DNA of 64,000 nt from Ruminococcus bovis (GTDB taxonomy: Bacteria > Bacillota > Clostridia > Oscillospirales > Acutalibacteraceae): the NCBI RefSeq assembly GCF_005601135.1, contig NZ_CP039381.1, positions 1,857,941 through 1,921,940 on the forward strand. The letters are read 5' to 3'. Positions within the stretch are counted from its first letter, which is position 1, and each line of letters starts with the position of its first letter. A program made the position numbers and the translations under genes. Under the pieces are notes generated by a model. It saw only the letters and a list, made by a program, of their open reading frames with translations, ran no database searches and was not told the origin of the DNA. Of the stretch, positions 51,228 through 60,997 are shown in pieces.

Positions 51228-52436
51228 TTAAAGAATTGCCTTTAGTCTTTCGTTAACAGCAACAAGGAATTCCTCTGTGTTTACTTTCTTCTTGTTTTCA
51301 AGAGTAGATAGTAGATAAAGGTCACCTGTCATTACACCGTCTTCAATAGTTGTGATTGTAGCTTTTTCAAGCTTATCAGCAAAGTCACATAGTTCCGGAA
51401 TAGAGTCCAGTTCGCCTCTCTTGCGTAATGCACCGGTCCAAGCAAATAGTGTAGCAACACTATTTGTTGATGTTTCTTCACCCTTTAGGTGCTTGTAGTA
51501 GTGACGCTGAACTGTACCGTGAGCTGCTTCATATTCATAAATACCTTCTGGAGAAACAAGAACAGATGTCATCATAGCAAGTGAACCGAATGCAGTAGCA
51601 ATCATATCACTCATAACATCACCGTCATAGTTCTTACAAGCCCAAATGTAGCCACCTTCTGAACGGATAACTCTTGCAACAGCATCATCAATTAGTGTGT
51701 AGAAGTATTCAATACCTGCTTCTTCAAACTTATCTTTGTATTCATTGTCGAAGATTTCCTGGAAAATATCCTTAAATGTATGGTCATACTTTTTGCTGAT
51801 TGTATCCTTAGTAGCAAACCAAATGTCTTGCTTTAGGTCAAGTGCATAGTTGAAACATGCTCTTGCAAAAGAAGAAATTGAGCTGTCAAGGTTGTGCATA
51901 CCCTGAATAACACCGTCACCCTTAAAGTCGTGAATTAGTGAAGTTTCAGTTGTGCCGTCAGGCTTAGTAACAAGAAGTTCAGCCTTTGAACCACCCTTAA
52001 CAACCATTTCAGTATTCTTATAAACATCACCGTAAGCATGTCTTGCAATAGTGATTGGCTTTTTCCATGTTGGAATATATGGTGTGATACCCTTAACAAT
52101 AATAGGTGAACGGAATACTGTACCGTCAAGAATTGCTCTGATTGTACCGTTAGGTGACTTCCACATTTCCTTTAGGTCATATTCTGTCATTCTTGCAGCA
52201 TTAGGTGTGATTGTAGCACACTTAACTGCAACACCGTATTTCTTAGTTGCTTCTGCTGAGTCAACAGTTACCTGGTCGTTAGTAGCATTTCTGTTTTCAA
52301 GACCTAGGTCATAGTATTCTGTCTTTAGGTCAACATATGGAGTGATAAGAATATCCTTAATCATTTTCCAAATGATTCTTGTCATTTCGTCGCCATCCAT
52401 CTCAACTAATGGAGTGGTCATAGGAATTTTAGCCAT
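51228..52436 (-). CDS. icd: NADP-dependent isocitrate dehydrogenase
   Basis: 402 aa, the dimeric eukaryote-like class, starting [20 protein letters not shown]. Substrate and metal residues are present ([31 protein letters not shown]). It makes 2-oxoglutarate for glutamate synthesis, with aconitase encoded 81 bases upstream. AAGGAG precedes the ATG. No citrate synthase is in the window. Confidence 0.95.
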   Translation of the reverse strand: MAKIPMTTPLVEMDGDEMTRIIWKMIKDILITPYVDLKTEYYDLGLENRNATNDQVTVDSAEATKKYGVAVKCATITPNAARMTEYDLKEMWKSPNGTIRAILDGTVFRSPIIVKGITPYIPTWKKPITIARHAYGDVYKNTEMVVKGGSKAELLVTKPDGTTETSLIHDFKGDGVIQGMHNLDSSISSFARACFNYALDLKQDIWFATKDTISKKYDHTFKDIFQEIFDNEYKDKFEEAGIEYFYTLIDDAVARVIRSEGGYIWACKNYDGDVMSDMIATAFGSLAMMTSVLVSPEGIYEYEAAHGTVQRHYYKHLKGEETSTNSVATLFAWTGALRKRGELDSIPELCDFADKLEKATITTIEDGVMTGDLYLLSTLENKKKVNTEEFLVAVNERLKAIL

Positions 52437-52474
52437 AGTAATTCTCCTTCTTATGTATTTATTTATAGTTTAAT

Positions 52475-52506
52475 GAAAACCTATCTTCATTAGAAAATAG
52501 GTTTTC
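52475..52506 (-). other. Intercistronic hairpin between acn and icd
   Basis: 10-bp stem (GAAAACCTAT / ATAGGTTTTC) with a 12-base loop and no T run. It may set relative mRNA stability rather than terminate. Confidence 0.5.
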
Positions 52507-52517
52507 AATATGTACAA

Positions 52518-54449
52518 TTAGCCGTTTTCTTTTGTGTAGTTTAGTAGACCACCGGCAATAATAATTGCCTTTGTTCTATCTGTTAGTTCACACTTAGCCA
52601 TAATTTCTTCACCGGTAGTTTTGTTAACAACCTTAACATCTCCACCATTAGCGATAATATCCTTAACATCAGGTAGTGTGATTTCATCATTTAGGTTAAT
52701 CTTGTCATAGTCAGCTTCATTACAGAATTCTAGTGGTAGAATACCGGCATTGATTAGGTTAGCTCTGTGAATTCTTGCAAATGACTTAACAAGTACTGCC
52801 TTAACACCTAGGTATAGAGGTGCAAGTGCTGCATGTTCTCTTGAAGAACCTTGACCGTAGTTAGCACCACCAACAATAATTGATGAACCTAGTTCCTTTG
52901 CTCTCTTAGGGAACTCAGGGTCACATACAGTAAAGCAATGCTGACTGATAGCCGGAATATTAGAACGAAGTGGAAGAATCTTTGCACCTGCAGGCATAAT
53001 GTGGTCAGTTGTAATGTTGTCTTCAACCTTTAATGCACAAGTAGCATTGATTGTTTCTTCAAGTGGAGTAGTTTCTGGGAAAGGCTTAATGTTTGGTCCT
53101 CTTAGTACTTCAATGTTGTCCATTTCTTCAACAGGAGCAGGATCAATAACCATATTGTCATTGATAAGGAACTTTTCAGGCATTTCAACAGTGTAACCTT
53201 CACCAAGTGTTGTAGGGTCAGTGAATACACCTGTTAGTGCTGATACAGCAGCAGTTTCAGGAGATACTAGGTAGATTTGACCGTCCTTAGTACCTGAACG
53301 ACCTAGGAAGTTTCTGTTAAATGTTCTTAGTGAAATACCTTTTGAGTTAGGTGACTGACCCATACCGATACATGGACCACAAGCTGACTCAAGAATTCTT
53401 GCACCGGCAGCAATTAGGTCACCTAAAGCACCGTTAAGTGCTAACATATTAAATACCTGCTTTGAACCGGGAGCAATTGCAAGTGAAACATTTTCAGCAA
53501 CAGTCTTGCCCTTTAGAATGTGAGCAACTGTCATTAAATCTCTGTATGATGAGTTTGTACATGAACCGATACAAACCTGATCTACCTTTTGACCTGCAAG
53601 ACTTTCAATAGTCTTAATGTTATCAGGAGAATGAGGACAAGCAGCCATAGGCTTTAGTGTTGATAAATCAATATCAATAACTTCATCATAAACTGCATCT
53701 TCATCAGGAGTTAGTTCTACCCAATCTTCTTCTCTGCCTTGAGCCTTTAGGAACTGACGAGTTAGTTCATCAGAAGGGAAGATAGAAGTAGTAGCACCAA
53801 GTTCAGCACCCATATTTGTAATAGTAGCTCTTTCAGGAACTGAAAGTGTCTTAACACCTTCACCACCGTATTCAACAATCTTGCCTACGCCACCCTTAAC
53901 AGACATAATTCTTAGAACTTCAAGAATAATATCCTTAGCAGCAACCCAAGGCTGTAGCTTACCTGTTAGGTTTACTCTTACCATCTTAGGCATTGTGATG
54001 TAGTAAGCACCACCACCCATAGCAACTGCAACATCAAGTCCACCGGCACCCATAGCCAGCATACCGATACCACCACCTGTTGGTGTGTGTGAGTCAGAAC
54101 CGATAAGAGTTTTACCAGGCTTACCGAATCTTTCTAGGTGTACTTGGTGACAAATACCATTACCCGGTTTACTGAAATAAATACCGTGTTTCTTACAAAC
54201 AGACTGAATGAATCTGTGGTCATCAGCATTTTCAAAACCTGTCTGTAGAGTATTATGGTCAATATATGCAACAGACTTTTCTGTTTTAACTCTTGGAACA
54301 CCCATTGCCTCAAATTCCAGGTATGCCATTGTACCTGTAGCATCTTGAGTCAGTGTCTGGTCAATTCTTAGGCCAATGTCTGTGCCTTTAACCATTTCAC
54401 CATCAACAATGTGTTCTTTAATGATTTTTTCTGCGAGTGTGTAACCCAT
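52518..54449 (-). CDS. acn: Aconitate hydratase
   Basis: 643 aa, the shorter bacterial class seen in clostridia. GSDSHTPTGGGIGMLAMGAG, then CIGSCTNSSYRDL and ESACGPCIGMGQSPNSKG supply the three 4Fe-4S cysteines. The swivel domain has SIIVGGANYGQGSSREHAAL. It converts citrate to isocitrate for Icd downstream. AAAGGAG lies before the ATG, and the promoter is at 54533. Confidence 0.95.
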   Translation of the reverse strand: MGYTLAEKIIKEHIVDGEMVKGTDIGLRIDQTLTQDATGTMAYLEFEAMGVPRVKTEKSVAYIDHNTLQTGFENADDHRFIQSVCKKHGIYFSKPGNGICHQVHLERFGKPGKTLIGSDSHTPTGGGIGMLAMGAGGLDVAVAMGGGAYYITMPKMVRVNLTGKLQPWVAAKDIILEVLRIMSVKGGVGKIVEYGGEGVKTLSVPERATITNMGAELGATTSIFPSDELTRQFLKAQGREEDWVELTPDEDAVYDEVIDIDLSTLKPMAACPHSPDNIKTIESLAGQKVDQVCIGSCTNSSYRDLMTVAHILKGKTVAENVSLAIAPGSKQVFNMLALNGALGDLIAAGARILESACGPCIGMGQSPNSKGISLRTFNRNFLGRSGTKDGQIYLVSPETAAVSALTGVFTDPTTLGEGYTVEMPEKFLINDNMVIDPAPVEEMDNIEVLRGPNIKPFPETTPLEETINATCALKVEDNITTDHIMPAGAKILPLRSNIPAISQHCFTVCDPEFPKRAKELGSSIIVGGANYGQGSSREHAALAPLYLGVKAVLVKSFARIHRANLINAGILPLEFCNEADYDKINLNDEITLPDVKDIIANGGDVKVVNKTTGEEIMAKCELTDRTKAIIIAGGLLNYTKENG

Positions 54450-54532
54450 GTTTTTAGTCTCCTTTTAGTTAAATTTTCTCGTAATCTCCTTATTGTAAGA
54501 AAATTCTAATAACAAGAATAAAATATAATTTA

Positions 54533-54561
54533 ATTATACAATAAATTTGTGATTTTATCAA
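54533..54561 (-). promoter_or_regulatory. Promoter of the acn-icd operon
   Basis: On the minus strand TTGATA (54561-54556), 17 bases, TATAAT (54538-54533). Confidence 0.7.
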
Positions 54562-54654
54562 TGTTAAATTTATAACAATATTTAAATATTTCTACTAAAT
54601 ATAGGGGTGTATTTATTTCTTTTTTTTACAAAATAACAGTAATTGCGTTTTTGT

Positions 54655-54683
54655 TTGTAATTATAATTGGGTTGTGATATAAT
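54655..54683 (+). promoter_or_regulatory. Promoter of typA
   Basis: TTGTAA (54655-54660), 17 bases, TATAAT (54678-54683), divergent from the acn promoter. The gap between the two promoters holds no gene. Confidence 0.55.
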
Positions 54684-54738
54684 AAACGACTGTGGTAAAT
54701 GTAATATATAAGATAATTAAATGTAAGGAAATGATATT

Positions 54739-56559
54739 ATGGCTACAAGAGAAAATCTAAGAAATATCGCTATTATTGCCCATGTTGACCATGGTAAAAC
54801 AACACTTGTTGATGAACTTCTAAAGCAAAGTGGTACATTCCGTGCTAACGAAGTAGTTGACGAAAGAGTTATGGATAGTAACGACATCGAAAGAGAAAGA
54901 GGTATTACAATTCTTTCTAAGACAACATCTGTTATGTATGGCGATACAAAAATCAATATTGTTGACACACCGGGTCACGCAGACTTTGGTGGTGAAGTTG
55001 AGCGTATCCTACAAATGGTTGACGGTGTTTTACTGGTAGTTGACGCATTTGAAGGTTGTATGCCTCAGACAAGATTTGTTTTGAAAAAGGCTCTTGGTCT
55101 AAAGAAAAAGCCTTTAGTTGTTGTAAATAAAATTGATAGAGAAGGAAGTCGTCCTGAAGAAGTTGTTGACGAAGTTCTTGACCTATTTATCGAACTTGGT
55201 GCTGATGAAGACCAGATTGAATTCCCTGTAGTTTATGCATCAGCAAAGGGTGGTTATGCTTCTCTTGACCCACACAATAAGGGTACAGATATGCAACCAC
55301 TATTTAAGGAAATTGTTGAAGAAATCCCTGCTCCTGAGGGTGATCCTGATGGTGGCTTACAGATTCTTATTTCTAACATTGACTATGATGACTATGTAGG
55401 TCGTATTGGTGTTGGTAGAGTTGAAAGAGGTACTGTAAAGAACGGTCAGGGTGCTGTACTTTGTGGTATTGATGGTACAAGACAGAATGTTAGAATTCAG
55501 AAACTTTATCAGTATGAAGGTCTAAAGAGAGTAGAAACAGAAACTGCTACTTATGGTGACCTTATCTGTGTCAGTGGTATTAACTCAATCAATATCGGTG
55601 AAACACTTTGTTCTTATGATTGTGTAGAACCATTACCATTTGTAAAGATTGATGAACCAACAGTTACAATGAACTTTATTGTAAACAACTCACCATTTGC
55701 AGGTAGAGAAGGTAAGTTCGTTACATCAAGAAATCTAAGAGACAGACTATTTAAGGAAATCGAAACTAATGTTGCTTTAAGAGTTGAAGAAACTGACTCA
55801 GCAGATACATTTAAGGTTTCAGGTAGAGGTGAACTTCACCTATCTATCCTTATTGAAACAATGAGAAGACAGGGTTACGAATTCCAGGTATCTCGTCCAC
55901 AGGTTATCACTAAGGAAATTGATGGTGTTCGTAACGAACCTATCGAAATCCTAATGATTGAAGTACCTGACGAATATGTTGGTGCAGTAATGGAAAAGCT
56001 AGGTACAAGAAAAGCTGAACTTGTTAATATGGACACTAACGGTAGTGGTACAACTCATATTGAATTTAGAATTCCATCAAGAGGCTTAATGGGTTACAGA
56101 CCTGAATTCCTAACAGATACAAACGGTAACGGTATTATGAACCATGTATTTGATGCTTATGAACCATGGAAGGGTGAAATTATCACTCGTCATCAGGGTT
56201 CACTTATTGCTTGGGAAACAGGTGATACAGTTGCTTATGGTCTAAATGCTGCTCAGGAAAGAGGTAGACTATTTGTTGGTCCGGGTGTTCCTGTATATGA
56301 AGGTATGATTGTTGGTGCATCTCCAAAGGCTGAGGACCTAACAGTTAATGTATGTAAGAAAAAGCATATGACAAATACTCGTGCATCAGGTTCTGATGAT
56401 GCTCTAAAGCTAACACCACCATCAATTATGTCACTTGAACAGTGCCTAGAATTTATCGGTGATGATGAACTTGTTGAAGTTACACCTGAAAATATCCGTA
56501 TGAGAAAGATGATTCTATCCCGTGAACAGAGAATGAAGAATCAAAACCGTAATAAATAA
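54739..56559 (+). CDS. typA: Ribosome-binding translational GTPase TypA/BipA
   Basis: 606 aa. The G domain has AHVDHGKTT, DTPGHADFGGEVER and NKIDR. Domains II, III and V and the BipA-specific C-terminus (VTPENIRMRKMILSREQRMK) follow. It acts in ribosome assembly under stress and cold. Its stop overlaps the next ATG (TAATG). Confidence 0.96.
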   Translation: MATRENLRNIAIIAHVDHGKTTLVDELLKQSGTFRANEVVDERVMDSNDIERERGITILSKTTSVMYGDTKINIVDTPGHADFGGEVERILQMVDGVLLVVDAFEGCMPQTRFVLKKALGLKKKPLVVVNKIDREGSRPEEVVDEVLDLFIELGADEDQIEFPVVYASAKGGYASLDPHNKGTDMQPLFKEIVEEIPAPEGDPDGGLQILISNIDYDDYVGRIGVGRVERGTVKNGQGAVLCGIDGTRQNVRIQKLYQYEGLKRVETETATYGDLICVSGINSINIGETLCSYDCVEPLPFVKIDEPTVTMNFIVNNSPFAGREGKFVTSRNLRDRLFKEIETNVALRVEETDSADTFKVSGRGELHLSILIETMRRQGYEFQVSRPQVITKEIDGVRNEPIEILMIEVPDEYVGAVMEKLGTRKAELVNMDTNGSGTTHIEFRIPSRGLMGYRPEFLTDTNGNGIMNHVFDAYEPWKGEIITRHQGSLIAWETGDTVAYGLNAAQERGRLFVGPGVPVYEGMIVGASPKAEDLTVNVCKKKHMTNTRASGSDDALKLTPPSIMSLEQCLEFIGDDELVEVTPENIRMRKMILSREQRMKNQNRNK

Positions 56560-57452
56560 TGAATTTTGTAATACTTGATTTAGAATGGAACGGCTCTTAT
56601 AGTAAGAGAGATAAAAAGTTCTATAACGAAATTATAGAATTTGGTGCAGTAAAAACAGACAGCAACTTAAATATTATTGACACCTTTTCAATGCTGGTTA
56701 CTCCTACAATTGGAAAGAAACTTAATTCAAGAATTAAAGCACTTACCAATATAACAAATGAACAGTTGAAAGATGCCCACAATACTTTTGCTGATGTTTC
56801 TGAGAAGTTCGGTGAATTTCTTGGGGATGCTGTTCTCTTAACTTGGGGCAATAGCGACATTCACGCATTAATGGAGAACTATGGTTACTATTTTGGTGAC
56901 GATAGACCTCCATACTTAACTAAGTATTGTGATTTGCAGATTTATTGTGAATTTGCTTTAGGTGTTCACGATAAAGGTAAGCAACTTGGATTATCTACTT
57001 GTGCCGACTTATTAAATATAGATAGAAACGATTTAGTCCTTCATAGAGCATTAACTGATGCTGAGCTTAGTCTTTTATGTTTCAGAAAATGTTATGATGA
57101 AGAAAAAATTAAAAAGTATATTAGTAATTGTGACTTAGAGTTTTATAAGAAAATGACTTTCAGAACAACATTTATTACCGATATAGAGAATCCTTTAATT
57201 GATAAGTCACTTTGGACCTTTACCTGTCCTGATTGTCATACAGCAGTAAAGCAGGTTTCCGATTGGGCAGTGAAGAATCGTTCTTTTAGGGCAAAGTTTG
57301 TTTGCGAAAAATGTAACAAAGAATTTATTGCCAGAGTAATTTGTAAGTTGCGTTATGAGGGAGTAACAGTGAACAAAAAGCTGACAATTCCTAGACCACC
57401 TGAAACTAAAGAAAATGACAATAATAATGAAGAAAAACAAGAAAAGGAATAA
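56559..57452 (+). CDS. DEDDh 3'-5' exonuclease with C-terminal zinc-ribbon-like domain
   Basis: 297 aa. The DnaQ-like fold shows the first acidic pair Asp7 and Glu9 (VILDLEWNGS), then WGNSDIHAL and the HRALTDAEL box with the catalytic His and Asp. The C-terminal part has CPDC and CEKC pairs about 35 residues apart, a likely zinc ribbon, then an acidic tail (KENDNNNEEKQEKE). It resembles KapD/ERI-1-type exonucleases acting on RNA or DNA ends. It is coupled to typA by an overlapping start. Confidence 0.8.
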   Translation: MNFVILDLEWNGSYSKRDKKFYNEIIEFGAVKTDSNLNIIDTFSMLVTPTIGKKLNSRIKALTNITNEQLKDAHNTFADVSEKFGEFLGDAVLLTWGNSDIHALMENYGYYFGDDRPPYLTKYCDLQIYCEFALGVHDKGKQLGLSTCADLLNIDRNDLVLHRALTDAELSLLCFRKCYDEEKIKKYISNCDLEFYKKMTFRTTFITDIENPLIDKSLWTFTCPDCHTAVKQVSDWAVKNRSFRAKFVCEKCNKEFIARVICKLRYEGVTVNKKLTIPRPPETKENDNNNEEKQEKE

Positions 57453-57497
57453 TATACTAAAATTTATTATGATTTCGTTAATAATTTTGTGTTTTTC

Positions 57498-57541
57498 TTG
57501 ACAAACAACAATTAACATAGTACATTTAAACTATGTTTAAT
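57498..57541 (+). promoter_or_regulatory. Promoter and overlapping palindromic operator of the amino-acid ABC operon
   Basis: TTGACA (57498-57503), 17 bases, TACATT (57521-57526). A palindrome, ATTAACATAGT and ACTATGTTTAAT with an 8-base centre (57511-57541), covers the -10 region, the usual place for a repressor site. Confidence 0.6.
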
Positions 57542-57558
57542 TATAGGAGGATAAAACA

Positions 57559-58332
57559 ATGAAAAAAGTATTGGCTCTTGTACTTTCATGCCTAATGCTG
57601 GTTGTAGCACTTGCAGGTTGTGGAAGCTCAAGCAATGACAAAAAAGACGGACTTGAAACTGTAACAGAAGGTAAGTTAACAATGGCTACAAATGCTACTT
57701 TCCCTCCATATGAATATTATGAAGGCAAGAAAATTATTGGTATTGATGCTGAAGTTGCTGCTGAAATTGCAAAGAAACTTAATCTTGAACTTGAAATTGC
57801 TGATATTGAATTTGACTCAATTGTACCGGGTGTACAGAGTGGCAAATACGATATGGGTATGGCTGGTATGACTGTAACACCTGAAAGAAAGAACAGTGTT
57901 AACTTCTCTGATTCTTACGCTACAGGTATCCAGAAGGTTATCGTAACTAAGGATTCTAAGATTAAATCTCTAGATGACATTAAGGGCAAGAACATTGGTG
58001 TTCAGACATCAACAACAGGTGACCTTTATGCTACTGATGATTACGGTGCAGACCATGTTAAGAAGTTTGACAGTGGTAACGCAGCAGTTAACGCTCTAAA
58101 GGTTGGCAAGGTTGATTGTGTTATTATTGATAACGAACCTGCTAAGGCTTATGTAAAGGCTAACGGTAGTGCATTAAAGATTCTTGATACTGACTATGCA
58201 GTAGAAGATTATGCAATTTGTTTCTCTAAGGATAATTCAGAACTTCAGAAGAAAGTTAACGAAGCTCTAAAGGAACTTAAGAAAGACGGTACAGTTCAGA
58301 AGATTGTTGATAAATATATCAAAGCTGACTAA
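57559..58332 (+). CDS. Amino-acid ABC transporter substrate-binding lipoprotein
   Basis: 257 aa. The lipobox ALAGC puts the lipidated Cys at residue 21. The SBP_bac_3 domain follows: LTMATNATFPPYEYYEGKKI, GIDAEVAAEIAKKL, DMGMAGMTVTPERK. It captures a polar or basic amino acid, or cystine, and hands it to the permease downstream. The substrate cannot be read from sequence alone. It is the first and probably most abundant gene of the three-gene operon. Confidence 0.93.
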   Translation: MKKVLALVLSCLMLVVALAGCGSSSNDKKDGLETVTEGKLTMATNATFPPYEYYEGKKIIGIDAEVAAEIAKKLNLELEIADIEFDSIVPGVQSGKYDMGMAGMTVTPERKNSVNFSDSYATGIQKVIVTKDSKIKSLDDIKGKNIGVQTSTTGDLYATDDYGADHVKKFDSGNAAVNALKVGKVDCVIIDNEPAKAYVKANGSALKILDTDYAVEDYAICFSKDNSELQKKVNEALKELKKDGTVQKIVDKYIKAD

Positions 58333-58348
58333 TTACTTTGTAATTAAG

Positions 58349-58370
58349 GGGGCAGTTACCTAACTGCCCC
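58349..58370 (+). other. Intercistronic hairpin after the binding-protein gene
   Basis: 10-bp stem (GGGGCAGTTA / TAACTGCCCC) with a 2-base loop. It probably stabilises the upstream mRNA or partly terminates, so that more binding protein than permease is made. Confidence 0.65.
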
Positions 58371-58406
58371 TATTTGTTTATTTTATAATAAGGTTTGGTG
58401 AAATAG

Positions 58407-59138
58407 GTGAATTGGTTTCAAAACTTAATTGACCAGTTTAAGTTTGTATTTGTTGAGGGAGATAGGTATCAGCAAATGCTAACTGGTCTAAAAAACACAT
58501 TACTGATTACAGCCGGTGCTTTAGTAATTGGTATTGTTATTGGCGTAGTTATTGCGTCAATTCGTTCCTCTTTTGATAAAAATAAAGAATCATTAAAAAT
58601 GCGTGGTGGCATTGGTTACTACATACTTGCTTTTCTTAACTTTATCTGCAAGATTTACCTAACAATTATTCGTGGTACACCTGTAGTAGTTCAGTTAATG
58701 ATTGCTTACTTCATTGTTTTTGTTTCAGCAAAAGACGGTGTACCTGTCGGTATGCTTGCTTTTGGTATTAATTCCGGTGCTTATGTTGCAGAAATTTTCA
58801 GAGCCGGTATTATGTCAATAGATAATGGTCAGTTTGAGGCCGGCCGTAGCTTAGGTTTCAACTACTTCCAGACTATGAGATATATTGTTGTGCCACAGAT
58901 GTTTAAGTCTGTATTACCAACACTTTGTAATGAATTTATCGCACTGTTAAAGGAAACTTCAGTTGTAGGTTATGTTGGTGTTATTGATATTACAAAGGCA
59001 GGTAATGTTATTGCAGGTGTAACATATTCTTACTATATCCCACTACTAACTGTTGCAGCTATTTACCTTGTAATGGTTATGATTCTATCTTACTTTGTTG
59101 GTAAACTGGAAAAGAGGTTAAGAAAGAATGAAAGATAA
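58407..59138 (+). CDS. Amino-acid ABC transporter permease
   Basis: 243 aa, starting with GTG, with five or so membrane segments. The His/Glu/Gln-type family signature is clear: [35 protein letters not shown] and the EAA loop [23 protein letters not shown] stretch. Its end overlaps the ATPase gene by 11 bases. Confidence 0.93.
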   Translation: MNWFQNLIDQFKFVFVEGDRYQQMLTGLKNTLLITAGALVIGIVIGVVIASIRSSFDKNKESLKMRGGIGYYILAFLNFICKIYLTIIRGTPVVVQLMIAYFIVFVSAKDGVPVGMLAFGINSGAYVAEIFRAGIMSIDNGQFEAGRSLGFNYFQTMRYIVVPQMFKSVLPTLCNEFIALLKETSVVGYVGVIDITKAGNVIAGVTYSYYIPLLTVAAIYLVMVMILSYFVGKLEKRLRKNER

Positions 59139-59871
59139 GGCTTTAATTAAGGTTGAAAACCTAAAGAAACATTATAACGGTGGCAAGGTTAAGGCACTTG
59201 ACGGTGTAAACTGCCACATTAACCAAGGTGAAGTTGTTGTTATTATCGGACCATCAGGTAGTGGTAAGTCAACTTTACTTCGTTCACTTAACCTACTTGA
59301 AATCCCAACATCAGGCAAAATCCTATTAGATGATGTTGACATTACTGACCCAAAGAATAATATTAATCTTCATAGACAGAAGATGGGAATGGTGTTCCAG
59401 CACTTTAACCTTTTTGACAATATGAATGTTCTTAAGAATATGACTATTGCACCTATGAAACTTCTTAAGAAGTCTAAGGAAGAAGCAACTGAAAAAGCTA
59501 TGAAACTACTTGAGAGAGTAGGACTTGCCGATAGAGCAAATGCTTATCCTAGTCAGCTTTCAGGTGGTCAAAAGCAGAGAGTTGCTATTGTTAGAGCTTT
59601 GTGTATGGAACCTGAGGTTCTACTGTTTGACGAACCAACTTCAGCTTTAGACCCTGAAATGGTTGGTGAAGTTCTTGATGTTATGAAGAGCCTTGCAAAG
59701 GACGGTATGACAATGGTTGTTGTTACTCACGAAATGGGCTTTGCAAGAGAAGTTGCTGATAGAGTTATCTTTATGAGTGACGGTAAAATTGTTGAAGAAG
59801 GTACACCTGAGGATATTTTTGAAAATCCACAGGCTGAAAGAACAATCGACTTCCTAAAGTGTGTTCTTTAA
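59128..59871 (+). CDS. Amino-acid ABC transporter ATPase (GlnQ-like)
   Basis: 247 aa. Walker [11 protein letters not shown]-loop VFQHFNLF, signature LSGGQKQR, Walker [13 protein letters not shown] and H-loop THEM are all intact. It powers import by the permease encoded just upstream. Confidence 0.95.
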   Translation: MKDKALIKVENLKKHYNGGKVKALDGVNCHINQGEVVVIIGPSGSGKSTLLRSLNLLEIPTSGKILLDDVDITDPKNNINLHRQKMGMVFQHFNLFDNMNVLKNMTIAPMKLLKKSKEEATEKAMKLLERVGLADRANAYPSQLSGGQKQRVAIVRALCMEPEVLLFDEPTSALDPEMVGEVLDVMKSLAKDGMTMVVVTHEMGFAREVADRVIFMSDGKIVEEGTPEDIFENPQAERTIDFLKCVL

Positions 59872-59892
59872 ATAAAATTTAAAATTTTATTT

Positions 59893-59926
59893 AACTCTCA
59901 CTTTGTAAGGTGGGAGTTATTTTTTA
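59893..59926 (+). terminator. Terminator of the amino-acid ABC operon
   Basis: 9-bp stem (AACTCTCAC / GTGGGAGTT) with an 8-base loop and TATTTTTTA. Confidence 0.82.
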
Positions 59927-59990
59927 TTATTAATAATTCTATAAAAGAATAATAATGAATTTACTGACCTATATTTTGGACTTATAAAAG

Positions 59991-60086
59991 AAAATTAGAA
60001 CAAATGTTCTAATTTTTATTGCAATTATAGTGAACAATCGCTACAATTATAATTGCTAAATAACAAATAGCCCCAATCTATTTAGC
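59991..60086. promoter_or_regulatory. Three stacked inverted repeats upstream of the small sigma-like operon
   Basis: Repeat 1: AAAATTAGAACA and its complement with an AA centre (59991-60016), containing GAACAAATGTTC, a match to the Firmicutes LexA (SOS) box. Repeat 2: GCAATTATA / TATAATTGC (60021-60056). Repeat 3: GCTAAATA / TATTTAGC (60055-60086). They fill the gap before 60120. Confidence 0.6.
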
Positions 60087-60119
60087 AAATAAAAATTAAA
60101 ATTATTTGGATGTGATTGT

Positions 60120-60353
60120 ATGAATTATAGAGAATGGTCAGAAAATTATGAGAAAGAATCCCTAAACCTAAAATCTATTATTGATAAGGAAAGGGATAAC
60201 CTTAACAAAGCTAAGAACTTTGATCAGGTAAAAAGTATAAACAGAAGAATACAAATTCTAAAGTCAATGTATTATGAATGTAGACTAACTGCAAGACTTT
60301 TAAAATCTAAAGCGAAAGATTTAGATGAATTAGTAGGTGAGTCGGTTGCGTAA
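60120..60353 (+). CDS. Small coiled-coil protein of unknown function
   Basis: 77 aa, highly charged and helical (YEKESLNLKSIIDKERDNLN, then RLLKSKAKDLDEL). It has no signal or membrane segment. The next gene, encoding a sigma region-4-like protein, overlaps its 3' end, so the two are expected to work together, perhaps as a regulatory pair. No family is recognised. A possible GGATG is the only ribosome site. Confidence 0.6.
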   Translation: MNYREWSENYEKESLNLKSIIDKERDNLNKAKNFDQVKSINRRIQILKSMYYECRLTARLLKSKAKDLDELVGESVA

Positions 60354-60636
60354 TCAAGTACATATGACAGAAGATTTTGAGAACCTTTTGGCTTATAATC
60401 TATATAACCAAACCGGTTATTCAAATACAGAAGATAGAAACAATATAAAGAAAATGCTGAAAGTAGGTATTGATAATATTCTAACTGAAAAGCAAAGAAA
60501 ATGTGTTATTATGCATTACTTTGAGAAAAAGCCTATGAAACAAATTGCCAAGGAATTAGGAGTTTGTCCCTCAACAGTAACTCGCACAATTCAGTTAGCA
60601 AAGAAAAGATTATCAATCTTAAGTGTGTTCTTATAA
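60337..60636 (+). CDS. Sigma-70 region 4-like helix-turn-helix protein
   Basis: 99 aa. The C-terminal half is a region-4 HTH: ILTEKQRKCVIMHYFEKKPM followed by KQIAKELGVCPSTVTRTI. Region 2 is absent, so it is not a complete sigma factor. It may be a phage-type late regulator or a sigma-like activator. The start is uncertain: GTG 60337, TTG 60346 or ATG 60364 are possible. A terminator follows at once. Confidence 0.7.
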   Translation: MSRLRNQVHMTEDFENLLAYNLYNQTGYSNTEDRNNIKKMLKVGIDNILTEKQRKCVIMHYFEKKPMKQIAKELGVCPSTVTRTIQLAKKRLSILSVFL

Positions 60637-60638
60637 CG

Positions 60639-60670
60639 AAAAAAGACTAGACCAAAATAGTCTTTTTTAT
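60639..60670 (+). terminator. Terminator of the sigma-like operon
   Basis: 11-bp stem (AAAAAAGACTA / TAGTCTTTTTT) with an 8-base loop. It is symmetric enough to serve the convergent gene at 60692 as well. Confidence 0.8.
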
Positions 60671-60691
60671 TTATTATGATTTTATTATTAA

Positions 60692-60892
60692 TTAAATCTC
60701 AAAATCTTCTTTTTTGAATTCAGGTAAAGCCTCAGTACTCTTGGGTACTCTAAGGGTAGGATTGTATTTAAATTTTCTGCATTTACCATTTTTAATACTT
60801 TTTCTAAGTTTACAAATGTAACCACTAGGTGCATCAGCACTGTTGGCACAGTATTCACATTTAATTTCAATGTTATTTCCAAATAATTTCAT
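60692..60892 (-). CDS. Small conserved clostridial protein with a Cys4 cluster
   Basis: 66 aa starting MKLFGNNIEIKCEYCANSAD. Four cysteines (CEYC, then YICKL and GKCRKFKY) form a likely zinc site. The C-terminus has the conserved TLRVPKSTEALPEF and EDFEI. Proteins of this length and pattern are widespread in clostridia and uncharacterised. AATTATTATG with little Shine-Dalgarno precedes it. An alternative frame of 64 codons on the same strand is a shadow. Confidence 0.8.
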   Translation of the reverse strand: MKLFGNNIEIKCEYCANSADAPSGYICKLRKSIKNGKCRKFKYNPTLRVPKSTEALPEFKKEDFEI

Positions 60893-60997
60893 AATAATTC
60901 CTCAGTTATTTTACAATATTATATAACTATTATAAACTTATTTAATGATACTTGCAAGTGGTAATATTATATTGTAAAATATGTTTGGTGATAAATT

